From CAVQCJ01 sp963771835 (GTDB lineage Bacteria; Actinomycetota; Actinomycetes; Prado026), in NCBI GenBank assembly GCA_963771835.1, contig CAVYVA010000001.1:248001-312000 (forward strand): DNA of 64,000 bases, written 5' to 3'. Below the pieces are notes generated by a model. It was not told where the DNA came from and did not search any database. It saw only the letters and a program-made list of their open reading frames with translations. The position numbers were made by a program, and so were the translations under genes. Positions 54,300-63,973 of this stretch are shown piece by piece. Each line of letters begins with the position of its first letter. Position 1 is the stretch's first letter.

Positions 54300-55592
54300 T
54301 CAGGCGAGGTCGAACGACCGGATCACCAGGCCGGTGCGCGGTTTCGGGCCGAACGACGTGCTCTTGCGCGGCATCCGGACGCCTTCGGCCGCGATCGACA
54401 GCACCTGCTCGACCGTCACCGGGGCCAGCAGCACGGCGAGCGCGCGGCGGCCACGCACGTACTCCAGGGCCTGGGCCGCGTCGTGGTGGTACCGGACGGC
54501 GTCGTCCCGGCTCTGCCAGACCGTCTCGATCAGCACGCTGTGCAGGACGGCGGTGTCGAGCTCGCCCCAGGCCTTGGGGTTCCGCCTGGTCACGAGCTCG
54601 CTCACCACGGCCCGGTCGCGAGGGGTGAGCGTGGCGGCACCGTCGGCGTCGACCAGCAGCAGCTCGCCCTCTCGCAGCGAGTCCAGCCGTTCGCCGACGC
54701 TCCCGGTCGGCACCTCCAGGGCGGCGAACAGCGACTCGGCCGCGACGAGGGCTTCGCGGAGCCCGAGGTCGTCGATCGTGCGGTGGATCGCCCCGACCTG
54801 GGGCGGGTGCGCCCTCGAGTCGACGAGCAGCGCCAGCCCGTCGTCCCAGGGGCCGGCGCCCTCTGCGGCGTCGATCTCCTGCTGGAGCAGCCGGTAGGCC
54901 GCGTAGCGGTGGTGGCCGTCGGCGATCAGGGCCTGCCGGTCGCGCAGGTCGGTCCGGACGGTGAGCAGGTCTGCCGGCTCGGTCAGCTGCCACAGCCGGT
55001 GCGTGATCGCGTCCGCACCGGTCGCGGACACCAGTGCCGGTCCGGCGGCCACGCGGTCGACCACCTGGCTGGTCGGGCCCGCGCCGCCGTCGTACATGAG
55101 CAGGATCGGCTCGACGTTCGCCCTGGCCGCGCGCATGAGCTCCAGCCGGTCGGCGACCGGGCCGGGCATCACGTCCTCGTGCGGCAGCACCACCCGCTGC
55201 TCCGGGTCGCGCAGCCCGAGGGCGCCGATCAAGCCGCGCTGGACGACCGTCCCGCGCTCGCACTGCTCGTACACGTACAGCCCGGCGTCCTGGTCGGCCT
55301 GCAGCACGCCCTCGGAGACCCAGCCGCGCAGGGCGCGAGCGGCATGCTCGTAACGGCCTTCGGGACCCGCCTCCTCGTCCCTCGGGAGGATCAGCCGAAC
55401 GACGTTGTGCGGGTCTGCGGACTCCAGCTCGAGCACGTCGGCGGCATCCAGGACGTCGTAGGGCGGGCTGGTGACCTCGGCCAGCCCGCTGACCCGCTCC
55501 GGCACGTACCGCAGCCCGCGCATGGGGTTCAGGGCGAGCCCGGACCGGGAGTCCGGGGTCGCGCCCTGAGCGTCGTCGGTCACGCCCGGCAT
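54300..55592 (-). CDS. DUF1015 family protein
   Basis: Conserved protein of unknown function, previously described as HTH/SpoOJ-related in some annotations. Typical family segments: LRYVPERVSGLAEVTSPPYDVL, HNVVRLILPRDEE, LYVYEQCERGTVVQRGLIGAL, FGPKPRTGLVIRSFDL and the DGHHRYAAYRLLQQE motif. ATG 55592 gives 430 residues beginning MPGVTDDAQGATPDSRSGLA; an upstream extension is open but looks like antisense of the neighbouring genes. Unbroken frame. Confidence 0.85.
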   Translation of the reverse strand: MPGVTDDAQGATPDSRSGLALNPMRGLRYVPERVSGLAEVTSPPYDVLDAADVLELESADPHNVVRLILPRDEEAGPEGRYEHAARALRGWVSEGVLQADQDAGLYVYEQCERGTVVQRGLIGALGLRDPEQRVVLPHEDVMPGPVADRLELMRAARANVEPILLMYDGGAGPTSQVVDRVAAGPALVSATGADAITHRLWQLTEPADLLTVRTDLRDRQALIADGHHRYAAYRLLQQEIDAAEGAGPWDDGLALLVDSRAHPPQVGAIHRTIDDLGLREALVAAESLFAALEVPTGSVGERLDSLREGELLLVDADGAATLTPRDRAVVSELVTRRNPKAWGELDTAVLHSVLIETVWQSRDDAVRYHHDAAQALEYVRGRRALAVLLAPVTVEQVLSIAAEGVRMPRKSTSFGPKPRTGLVIRSFDLA

Positions 55593-55627
55593 CGTACGGT
55601 GGGCTGCCGCGGCGCAGCCGCGGTGGC

Positions 55628-55804
55628 ATGACCGACGACGACGAGGCGGGCATGACGGCGACAGCGACAGCGGCCTCGACGGCGACGCAGACCGAGGCAT
55701 GGGTCCCGATGCCCACCGACGCGGACCCGCCGATCCCGCTCGACCGCCGCCTGCTCGACCTCGACCTGGGGCCGCGCCCGCCGGTGCCGGACGGCCACCT
55801 GTGA
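55628..55804 (+). CDS. Small acidic protein, 58 residues, unknown function
   Basis: ATG 55628 to TGA 55802-55804. An Ala/Thr-rich first half (MTDDDEAGMTATATAAS) is followed by VPMPTDADPPIPLDRRLLDLDLG and a Pro-rich end. The stop overlaps the HAD phosphatase start by GTGA, the same coupling seen between proven genes in this window, which is the main support. It is divergent from the DUF1015 gene, 35 bases away. No family recognised. Confidence 0.6.
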   Translation: MTDDDEAGMTATATAASTATQTEAWVPMPTDADPPIPLDRRLLDLDLGPRPPVPDGHL

Positions 55805-56962
55805 CCGGCTCGGACGACGGCTCGCACGAGAGCTCGGACGAGCGCTCGGCCGGCGGCGCGGCCCGCTCGCCGGCTCTGCGGTCCACAACGTCCGCACTGT
55901 GCGAGCTGTACGACCTCGCGGTGGTGGACCTGGACGGCACCGTCTACGTGGGGCGCGACCCGGTACCGGGCGCGGTCCAGGCGCTGGCCGACCTCCGGGC
56001 ACGGCACGGCCGCGTGGCCTTCGTGACCAACAACGCGTCCAGGACTCCGGAGGAGGTCGCCGAACAGCTCAGCGGGCTGGGTGTGGCTGCGGGGCCGGGG
56101 GACGTGGTCACCAGCGCGCAGGCCGCGGCGCGGCTGCTCGCCGACCGGTTCCCGGCCGGCTCACCCGTCCTCGTCGTCGGCGGCGTCGGGACTGAGGTCG
56201 GCGCTGGCCGCGGTCGGGCTGGTACCGGTCGCCTCGCTGGTGGCCGGGCCGGTCGCGGTCGTGCAGGGATGGACGCCGGAGCTGGACTGGCCGCTGCTGG
56301 CCGAGGGCGCCTACGCCCTGGCGACCGGTCTGCCCTGGGTCGCCACCAACACCGACCGCACGCTGCCGACCGACCGCGGGACCGCCCCGGGCAACGGGTC
56401 GTTCGTGGCGCTGCTGGCCGGCGTGGTGCGCCGCGAGCCGGAGGTGGTGGCTGGCAAGCCCGGCGTCGCTCTGCTGCGGCAGACGGCTGAGCGGTTCGGC
56501 GCCCGGGCGCCGCTGGTGGTCGGGGACCGCCTCGACACGGACATCGAGGGCGCGGTTGCGGCCGGCATGGACAGTCTGCTCGTGCTCACGGGGGTCAGCA
56601 CCGCCGCCGACCTGCTCGGGGCCGGGCCGACGGCGCGCCCGACCTATGTCGCCGGGGGTCTGGCCGGGCTGTTCGAGCCGCAGCCCGCTACCGCGGTCGA
56701 GGGCGGCACCTACCGCGTCGGCGACTGCGCGGTCACGCTCGACCGGTCCGGGTCGAGGGCTGCCGTCCTCGACCTGCACGGCGACGCGGGCACGGCAGAC
56801 TCCGCGCCTGCGGCGGGCCGCCGACTGGACCTGGTGCGTGCGGCCGCCGCAGCGGCATGGGCCGGACAGGACGCCGGCCTCGTGGTCGAGCCGACGCGGC
56901 GGCTGCTCGCGCTGCTCGACGGCGGGCCGGCGGCGGCCGGTTCAGCCCAGGAAGGACCGTAG
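55801..56962 (+). CDS. HAD-superfamily IIA phosphatase (NagD/PGP-like), one frame break
   Basis: Probable sugar-phosphate or phosphoglycolate-type phosphatase, equivalent to the HAD gene between tyrS and tlyA in mycobacteria. Motif I LAVVDLDGTVYVG near residue 42, motif II FVTNNASRTPEE, the C2 cap with ATNTDRTLPTDRG, lysine in AGKPGVALL and motif IV VVGDRLDTDIEGAVAAGM. A Ser/Asp-rich 35-residue N-terminus and about 90 extra C-terminal residues surround the core. Break at 56199/56200 (GTC-G). 386 residues after repair. Its 3' end overlaps the minus-strand SCP2-like gene by 21 bases. Confidence 0.88.
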
Positions 56963-57283
56963 CCGAAGCAGGTCCCGGAACGACGCGTCCAGCTTGACCC
57001 GTCCGGTCGCCCACGCGTGCGGGAAGGACAGCCGCCCGGCCACGATGTCCACCAGGTCGTCGCTGGACATCGTGAGCCGGATCTGGGCCGGCTCGCTGGA
57101 GATGGCGTCGGTGACGTCGACCAGCGCCCCGTCGGTCAGCCGGCCGCGGAAGGTGACGTCGAGGTCGGTGAGCCGGCAGCTGACCGTACGGTCCTGCACG
57201 TGCGCGCGCACGCTGTCGTCGGCCGCGGAGAGGTTGGCACCCAGCTCGTCCAGCGCCTTCCGGCACTCGCGCAGAGAAGCCAC
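56942..57283 (-). CDS. SCP2-type sterol/lipid-binding domain protein
   Basis: 113 residues with the pattern of the SCP-2 sterol-transfer fold: DRTVSCRLTDLDVTFRGRLTDG, IRLTMSSDDLVDIVAGRLSFPHAWATGRVKLDASFRDLLRL in part. Small single-domain members like this occur next to the HAD phosphatase in several actinobacteria. It probably binds a hydrophobic ligand; which one is unknown. GTG at 57283. A -10-like TAGCGT on the minus strand (57319-57324) could drive it. Confidence 0.75.
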   Translation of the reverse strand: MASLRECRKALDELGANLSAADDSVRAHVQDRTVSCRLTDLDVTFRGRLTDGALVDVTDAISSEPAQIRLTMSSDDLVDIVAGRLSFPHAWATGRVKLDASFRDLLRLRSFLG

Positions 57284-57353
57284 CCGCCTGCCTTCCCAGG
57301 GCCCGGTCCGTCGGCCGGACGCTACCGCAGCCGGTGCGGGCGAAGGGCCGGGG

Positions 57354-57359
57354 TAGGTT
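57354..57359 (+). promoter_or_regulatory. Candidate -10 of the phasin-like operon
   Basis: TAGGTT, about 30 bases before ATG 57390, which follows GGAGGGAGG at 57374-57382. The 106-base gap it lies in also serves the divergent SCP2-like gene. Confidence 0.45.
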
Positions 57360-57389
57360 GGGCCCCGACCGGCAGGAGGGAGGCTACCG

Positions 57390-58084
57390 ATGGTGATCGA
57401 CGCGCTGCGCGGCTACGCGCAGCTGGCCAACGGCCTGACCGACGTCACCCGGCAGAAGGCGGCCCAGGTGGCTCGCCAGATCGTCGACCAGGGCGGCGGC
57501 CTGGTGGTGGGGGTGGCCTCGTCGAACGGGTCTGCCGAGATCGCTCGGCAGGTGCAAGGGCTGGCCGAGGACCTGCTGGCGACCAGCCGCACCAACCGCG
57601 ACCTCCTCGTCGGGCTCGTGCGGACCGAGGTCGAGCGTGCGGTCGGCCGGCTGGGGCTGGTCGGAGCCGACGAGCTCAGCGCGATGGCCCGGGTGGTCGA
57701 GCGGCTCCAGAACCAGCTGGACGCGGCGATCGCGTTCGGCGGCCGGGGCTCCGGCGACGGCGCCGGCGCGACGGACGACGCGGCGGGGGCGGCTCCCGGG
57801 CGGCGTTCGGCGCGCCGGGAACCGGTGAAGTTCGCGGCGCCCACGGCGCAGGCGAAGGTCGCTCCGACCGAGCACGCCGCGAAGAAGACGGCGAAGAAGA
57901 CGGCGAAGAAGGCCGCCACGAAGGCCACGAAGGCCACGAAGGCCACGAAGACGACCGCGAAGACGACCGCGAAGAAGGCGGTCAGGAAAGTCGCCCCCAA
58001 GCCCGCTCCGGACGGCCCTCGACGCGGCGCCCGCGGGCGTCGACGCCGCCACTGCCGATGCCCGACGAGGGGGACCGGACGTGA
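57390..58084 (+). CDS. Phasin-like protein with lysine-rich histone-like tail, two frame breaks
   Basis: Residues 1-115 form amphipathic helices (YAQLANGLTDVTRQKAAQVARQIV, LVGADELSAMARVVERLQNQLDAAI) like polyhydroxyalkanoate granule-associated and similar coiled-coil proteins. Residues about 150-200 are a Lys/Ala/Thr tail with AAKKTAKKTAKKA and repeated KAT triplets, reminiscent of histone H1-like or HU tails, so DNA binding is possible. Breaks at 58013/58014 and 58059/58060 lead to the stop at 58082-58084, which overlaps the next gene by GTGA. 230 residues after repair. Confidence 0.72.
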
Positions 58085-58327
58085 CCGCCGGACCCGACGA
58101 GGGCGGCCCGGCTCCGACGGAGGAGGCCGTCGACGGGACGGCACCCGACGAGGACCTGGACGAGACCGCAGCCGGTCATCGACCTGGAGACCGGTCACCC
58201 GAAGGTGGACGAGGCGCTGGCCCGGCTGGGGGAGCTCGACGCCCTGCCCACCGCGGAGCACGCCGACGTCTACGAGGACGTGCACCGCCGTCTGCACACG
58301 GCGCTGACCGAGCTCGACGCCGACTAG
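58081..58327 (+). CDS. Small conserved protein before tlyA, one frame break
   Basis: GTG 58081 to TAG 58325-58327. After a Glu/Asp-rich N-terminus the frame breaks at 58167/58168 (ACC-G before CAG CCG GTC). It resumes as VIDLETGHPKVDEALARLGELD and ends VYEDVHRRLHTALTELDAD. 81 residues. A short helical protein of this kind precedes tlyA in other actinobacteria, so conservation of place supports it. Role unknown. Confidence 0.65.
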
Positions 58328-58337
58328 GGACTGGTCG

Positions 58338-59146
58338 GTGGCCAGACGCCAGCGACTCGACGCCGAGCTGGTCCGTCGCGGGCTCGCCCGCTCCCGTGAG
58401 CAGGCCCAGGAGCTCGTCGCCGCGGGCCGGGTGACTGTCGGCGGGTCGCCGGCCGGCAAGCCCGCCACGCAGGTCGACCTCGGCGCCGCGATCGTGGTGA
58501 CCGACGACGTCGACGACCCGGCTACGTGTCCCGCGGGGCGTACAAGCTCGCCGGGGCGCTGGAGGTGTTCGGACCGGACGGGCTCCCGGTCGCGGGCCGC
58601 CGGTGGCTGGACGCCGGTGCCTCGACCGGCGGCTTCACCGACGTGCTCCTGCGGTCCGGCGCCGCGTCGGTCGTCTGCGTGGACGTCGGCTACGGACAGC
58701 TGAGCTGGCGGCTGCGGCAGGACCCGCGGGTCGAGGTGCTCGACCGGACCAACGTGCGGGACCTGGCGCCGGACCGGTGGCCGGGCGAGCCGGCCGCAGC
58801 GGTCGTGGCGGACCTGTCGTTCATCTCGCTCGGACTCGTCCTCGCGCCGTTGGCCGCGGTGGCCCGCCCCGACGCGGACTTCGTGCTGATGGTCAAGCCG
58901 CAGTTCGAGGTGGGACGCGAACGGCTCGGGGCCGGGGGTGTCGTGCGCGATCCGGCTCTGCGGACGGACGCGGTGGCTACGATCGCGGCGCGGGCGTACC
59001 AGCAGGGTCTGGGCGTGCGCGGTGTCACGGCCAGCCCGCTGCCGGGTCCGTCCGGCAACGTCGAGTACTTCCTGTGGCTGCAGGCCGGGGCGCCGCGGCT
59101 CGACCACGCGGCGCTGGCACGAGCGATCGAGGAGGGCCCGTCGTGA
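58338..59146 (+). CDS. tlyA: TlyA-type 16S/23S rRNA 2'-O-methyltransferase, one missing base
   Basis: Methylates C1409 of 16S and C1920 of 23S rRNA in relatives, which confers capreomycin sensitivity. The N-terminal S4 domain (RRQRLDAELVRRGLARSREQAQELV in part) is followed by YVSRGAYKLAGAL and a FtsJ-like methyltransferase domain with LDAGASTGGFTDVLL, ADLSFISL and VKPQFEVGRE (catalytic lysine). The break is a missing third base after 58519 (CC_ before GGC TAC GTG). GTG 58338; 269 residues after repair. Overlaps nadK by GTGA. Confidence 0.93.
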
Positions 59147-60054
59147 GCGAGTCGGCCGGCGGGGCCCGCGCGGTCCTGCTGGTCACGCACATGGGTCGTC
59201 CCGAGGCGACGGAGACCGCCCGCACGACGGCGCGGCGGCTCCTCGACGCGGGCATCGAGGTTCGGGTCCCGTCGCCCGAGGCGGACGGGCTGCCCTCGCT
59301 GGGCGTGGTGCCGGTCGCCGCGGTGCCGGGCGCCGCGTCCGGCTGCGAGCTGGTGGTGGTCGTCGGCGGCGACGGGACGCTGCTCAGGGGCGCCGAGCTG
59401 GCCCGCGGCAGCGGCGCCGCGCTGCTGGGCGTCAACCTCGGTCACGTCGGCTTCCTCGCCGAGGCCGAGCCCGAGGACCTGTCGGCGGTGGTGGACCGCC
59501 TGGTCGCGCGCGAGTACTCGGTCGAGGAGCGCATGACGCTCGAGGTCTCGGTCCTGCGCAACGGCACCGAGAGCATGCACAACTGGGCCGTGAACGAGGC
59601 GAGCGTGGAGAAGCGCTCGCGCGAGCGCCTGATCGAGCTGGTCGTCGAGGTGGACGGCCGGCCGCTGTCCCGCTGGGGGTGCGACGGCGTCGTCTGCGCG
59701 ACTCCGACGGGATCGACCGCGTACGCGTTCTCGGCCGGCGGGCCGGTGGTCTGGCCCGAGGTGCAGGCGCTGCTCATGGTGCCGCTGAGCGCGCACGCGC
59801 TGTTCGCGCGGCCGCTGGTGGTGGCGCCGACGTCGGTGCTCGCGGTCGAGCTGGTGCCGGGCACCGCGCCCGGCGTGCTGTGGTGCGACGGCCGCCGCAC
59901 CGCCGACCTGGAGCCGGGGGACCGGATCGAGACACGCCGCAGCGCCGAGCCGTTGCGGCTGGCCAGGATCCACCGGAAGCCGTTCACCGACCGGCTGGTG
60001 CGCAAGTTCGACCTGCCCGTCACCGGCTGGCGCGGCCGTTCGGACCGGCCGTGA
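59143..60054 (+). CDS. nadK: NAD kinase
   Basis: Makes NADP from NAD, using ATP or polyphosphate in actinobacteria. The GGDGT signature appears in VVVVGGDGTLLRGAEL near residue 68, NEASVEKRS follows the NLGHVGFLAE segment, and GCDGVVCATPTGSTAYAFSAGGP is the C-terminal conserved block. 303 residues, clean frame, between tlyA and recN as in mycobacteria. Confidence 0.96.
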   Translation: MSESAGGARAVLLVTHMGRPEATETARTTARRLLDAGIEVRVPSPEADGLPSLGVVPVAAVPGAASGCELVVVVGGDGTLLRGAELARGSGAALLGVNLGHVGFLAEAEPEDLSAVVDRLVAREYSVEERMTLEVSVLRNGTESMHNWAVNEASVEKRSRERLIELVVEVDGRPLSRWGCDGVVCATPTGSTAYAFSAGGPVVWPEVQALLMVPLSAHALFARPLVVAPTSVLAVELVPGTAPGVLWCDGRRTADLEPGDRIETRRSAEPLRLARIHRKPFTDRLVRKFDLPVTGWRGRSDRP

Positions 60055-61835
60055 TCGAAGAGCTGCGGATCCGCGGTCTCGGGGTCATCGACGACGCGGT
60101 GCTCGAGCTGCACCCGGGGCTGACCGTGCTGACCGGGGAGACCGGCGCCGGCAAGACCATGGTGGTGACCGGCCTCGGGCTGCTCCTGGGCGGGCGCGCC
60201 GATGCGGGTGCCGTCCGCTCGGGGGCACCCCGGGCGCTGGTCGAGGGACGGCTGCGGCTGGCCGACGGTGGCCCGGCGGCCGCGCTGGCCGACGAGGCCG
60301 GGGCGGAGGTCGAGGACGCCGAGCTCCTGATGGCGCGTGCGGTCTCCGCCGAGGGCCGCTCCCGCGCCTGGCTGGGCGGCCGAGGGGTGCCGGTCGGCAC
60401 GCTCGCCGAGCTCGCCGGGCACGTCGTGGCCGTGCACGGCCAGTCCGAGCAGCTGGCGCTGCTGGCGCCCGGACGCCAGCGGGAGGCGCTGGACCGGTAC
60501 GCGGGGGACGCGGTCGGCGGACCGCTGGCCGCCTACGCCGAGGACTACCGCCGGCTGCGGGACGTCGAGGCGGAGCTCCTCGACATCCGGACCGGCGCGG
60601 CCCGGCGCGCACAGGAGGCGGACCTGCTGCGCTTCGGGCTCGAGGAGGTGGCCGGGATCGCACCCGAGGAGGGCGAGGACGCCCTCCTGGACGCCGAGGC
60701 CGCGCGCCTGGCCCACGCCGACGCGCTGAACGAAGCCGCGCAGACGGCGCACGCAGCCCTGCTCGGCGACCTGGACGCGGCCGACTCCGCCGACGCCCTG
60801 AGCCGGGTCGGTGCGGCGCGCCGCGCCCTGGAACAGGTGCGCCAGCACGACGCCGAGCTCGCGGCGGTGGCCGACCGGCTCGCCGAGATCGTCGCCCTCG
60901 TGTCCCAGGTCGGCGCCGACCTGGCTTCGTACGCGGGCGCGGTCGACAGCGACCCGGCCCGGCTCGGGGTCGTGCAGGAACGGCGGGCGGCGTTGCGCAC
61001 GCTGACCCGCAAGTACGGACCGGAGCTGTCCGACGTGCTCGTGTGGGCGAAGGACTCCGCCCAGCGACTCGAGCTGCTCGACCACGACGACGAGCGGCTG
61101 GACGAGCTCACGGCCGAGCAGGAGGCGTTGCGGGGCCGGCTGTCGGGGCTGGCTTCCCGGGTCAGCACGGAGCGGACGGCAGCCGGAGCCCGGTTCGCCG
61201 CAGCCGTCAGCGCTGAGCTGGCCGACCTCGCGATGGCGGACGCCCGGGTCACGGTGACCGTCGCGCAGACCGACGACCCCGCCGGCCTGGACGTCGACGC
61301 CGAAGCCGAGGCCGGCGACGGCGACGGCGACGGCGACGGTGCCGCGCGTCGGCGGGTGCGCTTCGGGCCGTACGGGATCGACGACGTCGAGCTCGCGCTG
61401 GCGGCGCACGCGGGTGCCCCGGCCCGCCCGCTGGCTCGGGGCGCGTCCGGTGGCGAGCTGTCCCGGGTGATGCTGGCCGTCGAGGTCGTCTTCGCCGGGG
61501 CGGACCCCGTTCCGACGCTCGTCTTCGACGAGGTGGACGCCGGGGTCGGCGGACGGGCGGCCGTCGAGGTCGGCCTGCGGCTGGCCCGGCTGGCGCGCAC
61601 CGCCCAGGTCCTGGTGGTGACGCACCTGCCGCAGGTGGCCGCGTTCGCCGACCGGCACCTGCGGGTCGAGAAGGCGTCCGACGGCGCGGTGACCCGGTCC
61701 GGGGTCACCGCGCTGGACGAGGCCGGCCGGCTCGACGAGCTGACCCGGATGCTCGCCGGGCTGGAGGGATCGAAGTCCGGGCGGGCCCACGCGCAGGAGC
61801 TGCTGCGGGCCGCAGCGGCCGCCAAGGCGGGCTGA
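60051..61835 (+). CDS. recN: DNA repair protein RecN
   Basis: SMC-like ATPase acting early in double-strand break repair. Walker A TGETGAGKTMVVTGL at residues 27-41, central coiled-coil arms, ABC signature RGASGGELSRVMLAVE and Walker B TLVFDEVDAGVGG near residue 500, then LVVTHLPQVAAFADRH. 594 residues without any frame break. A (GD)n run (about 61315-61340, GGCGAC repeats) lies in a surface loop before RRVRFGPYGIDD. Confidence 0.96.
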   Translation: MIEELRIRGLGVIDDAVLELHPGLTVLTGETGAGKTMVVTGLGLLLGGRADAGAVRSGAPRALVEGRLRLADGGPAAALADEAGAEVEDAELLMARAVSAEGRSRAWLGGRGVPVGTLAELAGHVVAVHGQSEQLALLAPGRQREALDRYAGDAVGGPLAAYAEDYRRLRDVEAELLDIRTGAARRAQEADLLRFGLEEVAGIAPEEGEDALLDAEAARLAHADALNEAAQTAHAALLGDLDAADSADALSRVGAARRALEQVRQHDAELAAVADRLAEIVALVSQVGADLASYAGAVDSDPARLGVVQERRAALRTLTRKYGPELSDVLVWAKDSAQRLELLDHDDERLDELTAEQEALRGRLSGLASRVSTERTAAGARFAAAVSAELADLAMADARVTVTVAQTDDPAGLDVDAEAEAGDGDGDGDGAARRRVRFGPYGIDDVELALAAHAGAPARPLARGASGGELSRVMLAVEVVFAGADPVPTLVFDEVDAGVGGRAAVEVGLRLARLARTAQVLVVTHLPQVAAFADRHLRVEKASDGAVTRSGVTALDEAGRLDELTRMLAGLEGSKSGRAHAQELLRAAAAAKAG

Positions 61836-61917
61836 GCCGGCGCACCGACGGGTCGTGCAGCCTCCCGGACGCGTGTCGCTGCCGTGACCGGTGTGCCTGG
61901 CGGGGCAGCATCGACGG

Positions 61918-63025
61918 GTGAGGCTCAAGCGACAGACGGTGGTACCCGGTCTGCCCGGCGTCCAGGGTGCGGCCCGGCCGGTGCGACCCGGGTCGGGCGA
62001 CGCCGCCCAGGCGACGCGCGCCCTGGCCCGCAGGGTCGAGCCGGGCGACGTCGCCGTGGTGGACCACCTCGACCTCGACCGGGTCTCCGCTGAGGCGCTG
62101 GTCGCCGCGCACCCGTCGGCGGTGGTGAACGTCCGTCCGAGCCTGTCCGGTCGGCACCCGGCCCGCGGCGCCGAGGTGCTGGTCGCGGCCGGGATCCCGG
62201 TCGTCGACGCCACCGGCACCGGGCTGCTGTCCGAGGTCCGCGAGGGCGGCACGCTGCGGGTGCACGAGGGCCACGTGTACGCCGGCGAGCGGCTGCTGGG
62301 CGCCGGCACCGTGCAGACGGCCGACTCGGTGCTGGCCGCGCAGGAGCGGGCCCGGTCCGGGATGAACGCCCGGCTCGAGGCGGTCGGCGCGGACGCCGCC
62401 CACTTCCTGGGCACCCACGAGGCTCTGCTCCTGGACGGGATCGGGCTGCCCGAGGTGGCGCTGTCGTTCGTCGGCCGGACGGTGCTGGTCGTCGGCCCCG
62501 GTGAACGGGCGGCCGCCCAGACGCTTGCCCTGCGCCGCTGGGCCCGGGCCGAGCATCCGCTCGTGGTCGCCGCCGAGGACGGTGCCCAGGGTGCGCTCGC
62601 GGCCGGCCTGCGCCCGGACCTCGTGGTCGGTCAGCTGCCCGACCCCGACCACAAGGCGCTCGCCCGCGCCGAGCACGTGCCCGAGGAGTCGATCCCGGCC
62701 GGGCTGTCGGCCACCGACCTGGCCGTGGTCCTGGCCACCGACGGCGACGCGGACCTGGTGGTGCTCACGGGGTCGCCGGCGTCGTTCGACGAGATGCTCG
62801 ACCGGGAGCGGTCGGCGGCCGCGGCGCTGCTCGCGGTCCGGCTCCGGGGCGGCGAACGGGTCGTCGACGCGCCGGCCGCGCTGGCGCTGCAGAAGCCGCC
62901 GATCGGTCTGTTCCCCGTCCTGCGTCCTGCTCGCCGGTGGGATCGCCGCGCTGGCGGCCGCGCTCGCCGCGGTCCCCGGCGGGCACGAGATGGTGCAGCG
63001 GCTGCGGGACGCGCTGCCTTGGTGA
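61918..63025 (+). CDS. steA: SteA-like cytokinetic-ring protein, one frame break
   Basis: Counterpart of the thiamin-pyrophosphokinase-like membrane protein between recN and mctB, implicated in cell separation with SteB in corynebacteria. Soluble region: VEPGDVAVVDHLDLDRVSAEAL, NVRPSLSGRHPARGAEVLV, DGIGLPEVALSFVGRTVLVVGPG. A C-terminal membrane anchor (VLLAGGIAALAAALAAVPGG) follows the break at 62922/62923 (CTG-C before GTC CTG CTC). GTG 61918 chosen to begin MRLKRQTVVPGLPG; ATG-like alternatives upstream add unconserved residues. 368 residues after repair. Confidence 0.88.
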
Positions 63026-63931
63026 CCTTCCGGTACCACCTGGTGTCGCTGGCAGCGGTCCTGATGGCGCTCGCCGCGGGTGTCGTGCTGGGCGCCGGCC
63101 CGCTGGCCGACGCAGTGAGCACGGCGGTCGGTCCGACGCCGTCCGCGGCCGCGCAGGCCGGGGCCAGCGCGCAGTCGGCGGCGATCATCCAGCTGCAGGG
63201 GGCCACCCGCTACGACGACGCGGTCCTGGCCGCCGCGGCAGCCAAGATCGTCAAGGGCACGCTGAGCGGGACCAGGGTGGTGCTCGTCGTCGCGGCCGGC
63301 GCGTCCCCGGAGACCGTCGCCGTCGACCGTGGCCCTGCTGCAGACGGCAGGCGCCACGGTCAGCGGCCAGGTCCTGCTGACCCCGGCGTGGACCGCGCCG
63401 GCACAGGCCAGCGTCCTGGCCGGGATCACCGACCAGCTCGCCCCCGCCGACACCAAGGACGGCGACGGCACACCCGCCGGCAACGCCGCGGCAGCGCTGG
63501 CCGCGGCTGTGCTCAGCACCAAGAAGGCGAGCCTGGGTCAGGCCTCCGACGCTGCGACGGCGCTGCTGGCCGGACTGCAGCAGGGTGGTTTCGTCACGGT
63601 CAAGGGAACGCCCGCGCAGGCGGCCGGCCTGGCCGTCCTCGTCGGCCCGACAGCCGCCAAGACCGGCGCGCCGCTGGTGTCGATGGCGCGCGCCCTCGCC
63701 GCGGCCGGGTCCGGGTCGGTGACGGCCGCACCGCGCGGCTCGGCGGCGCCGTCCGGCCTGGTCGGCGCGATCCGCTCCGACCCCGCGACCCGCGCGGCGG
63801 TGTCCACGGTCGACTGCGTCGACCTGTCCGCCGGTCAGCTGGCCACGGTCCTCGCACTGGCCCGCGAGCGGACCGGTCACCACGGCCAGTACGGGCTCGG
63901 CCCGGCGGCCGACGCGCCGCTTCCCGGCTGA
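63022..63931 (+). CDS. mctB: MctB-like copper-transport / channel protein, one frame break
   Basis: Homologue by position and N-terminus of the mycobacterial outer-membrane protein linked to copper efflux. MTFRYHLVSLAAVLMALAAGVVLGAGPL is a typical start with one membrane or uncleaved signal segment (residues 7-28). The rest is an Ala/Gly/Thr-rich extracytoplasmic domain (GATVSGQVLLTPAWTAP, VLVGPTAAKTGAPLVSMARAL). Break at 63330/63331 (CGT-G before GCC CTG CTG). Overlaps steA by GTGA; 302 residues after repair. Confidence 0.85.
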
Positions 63932-63959
63932 CCCGGACGGCCCACGCCCCGCGCGCTGT

Positions 63960-63965
63960 TACTCT
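63960..63965 (+). promoter_or_regulatory. Candidate -10 of the next gene
   Basis: TACTCT ends eight bases before GTG 63974; no other promoter signal is seen in the 42-base gap. Confidence 0.35.
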
Positions 63966-63973
63966 GGTGGTCC

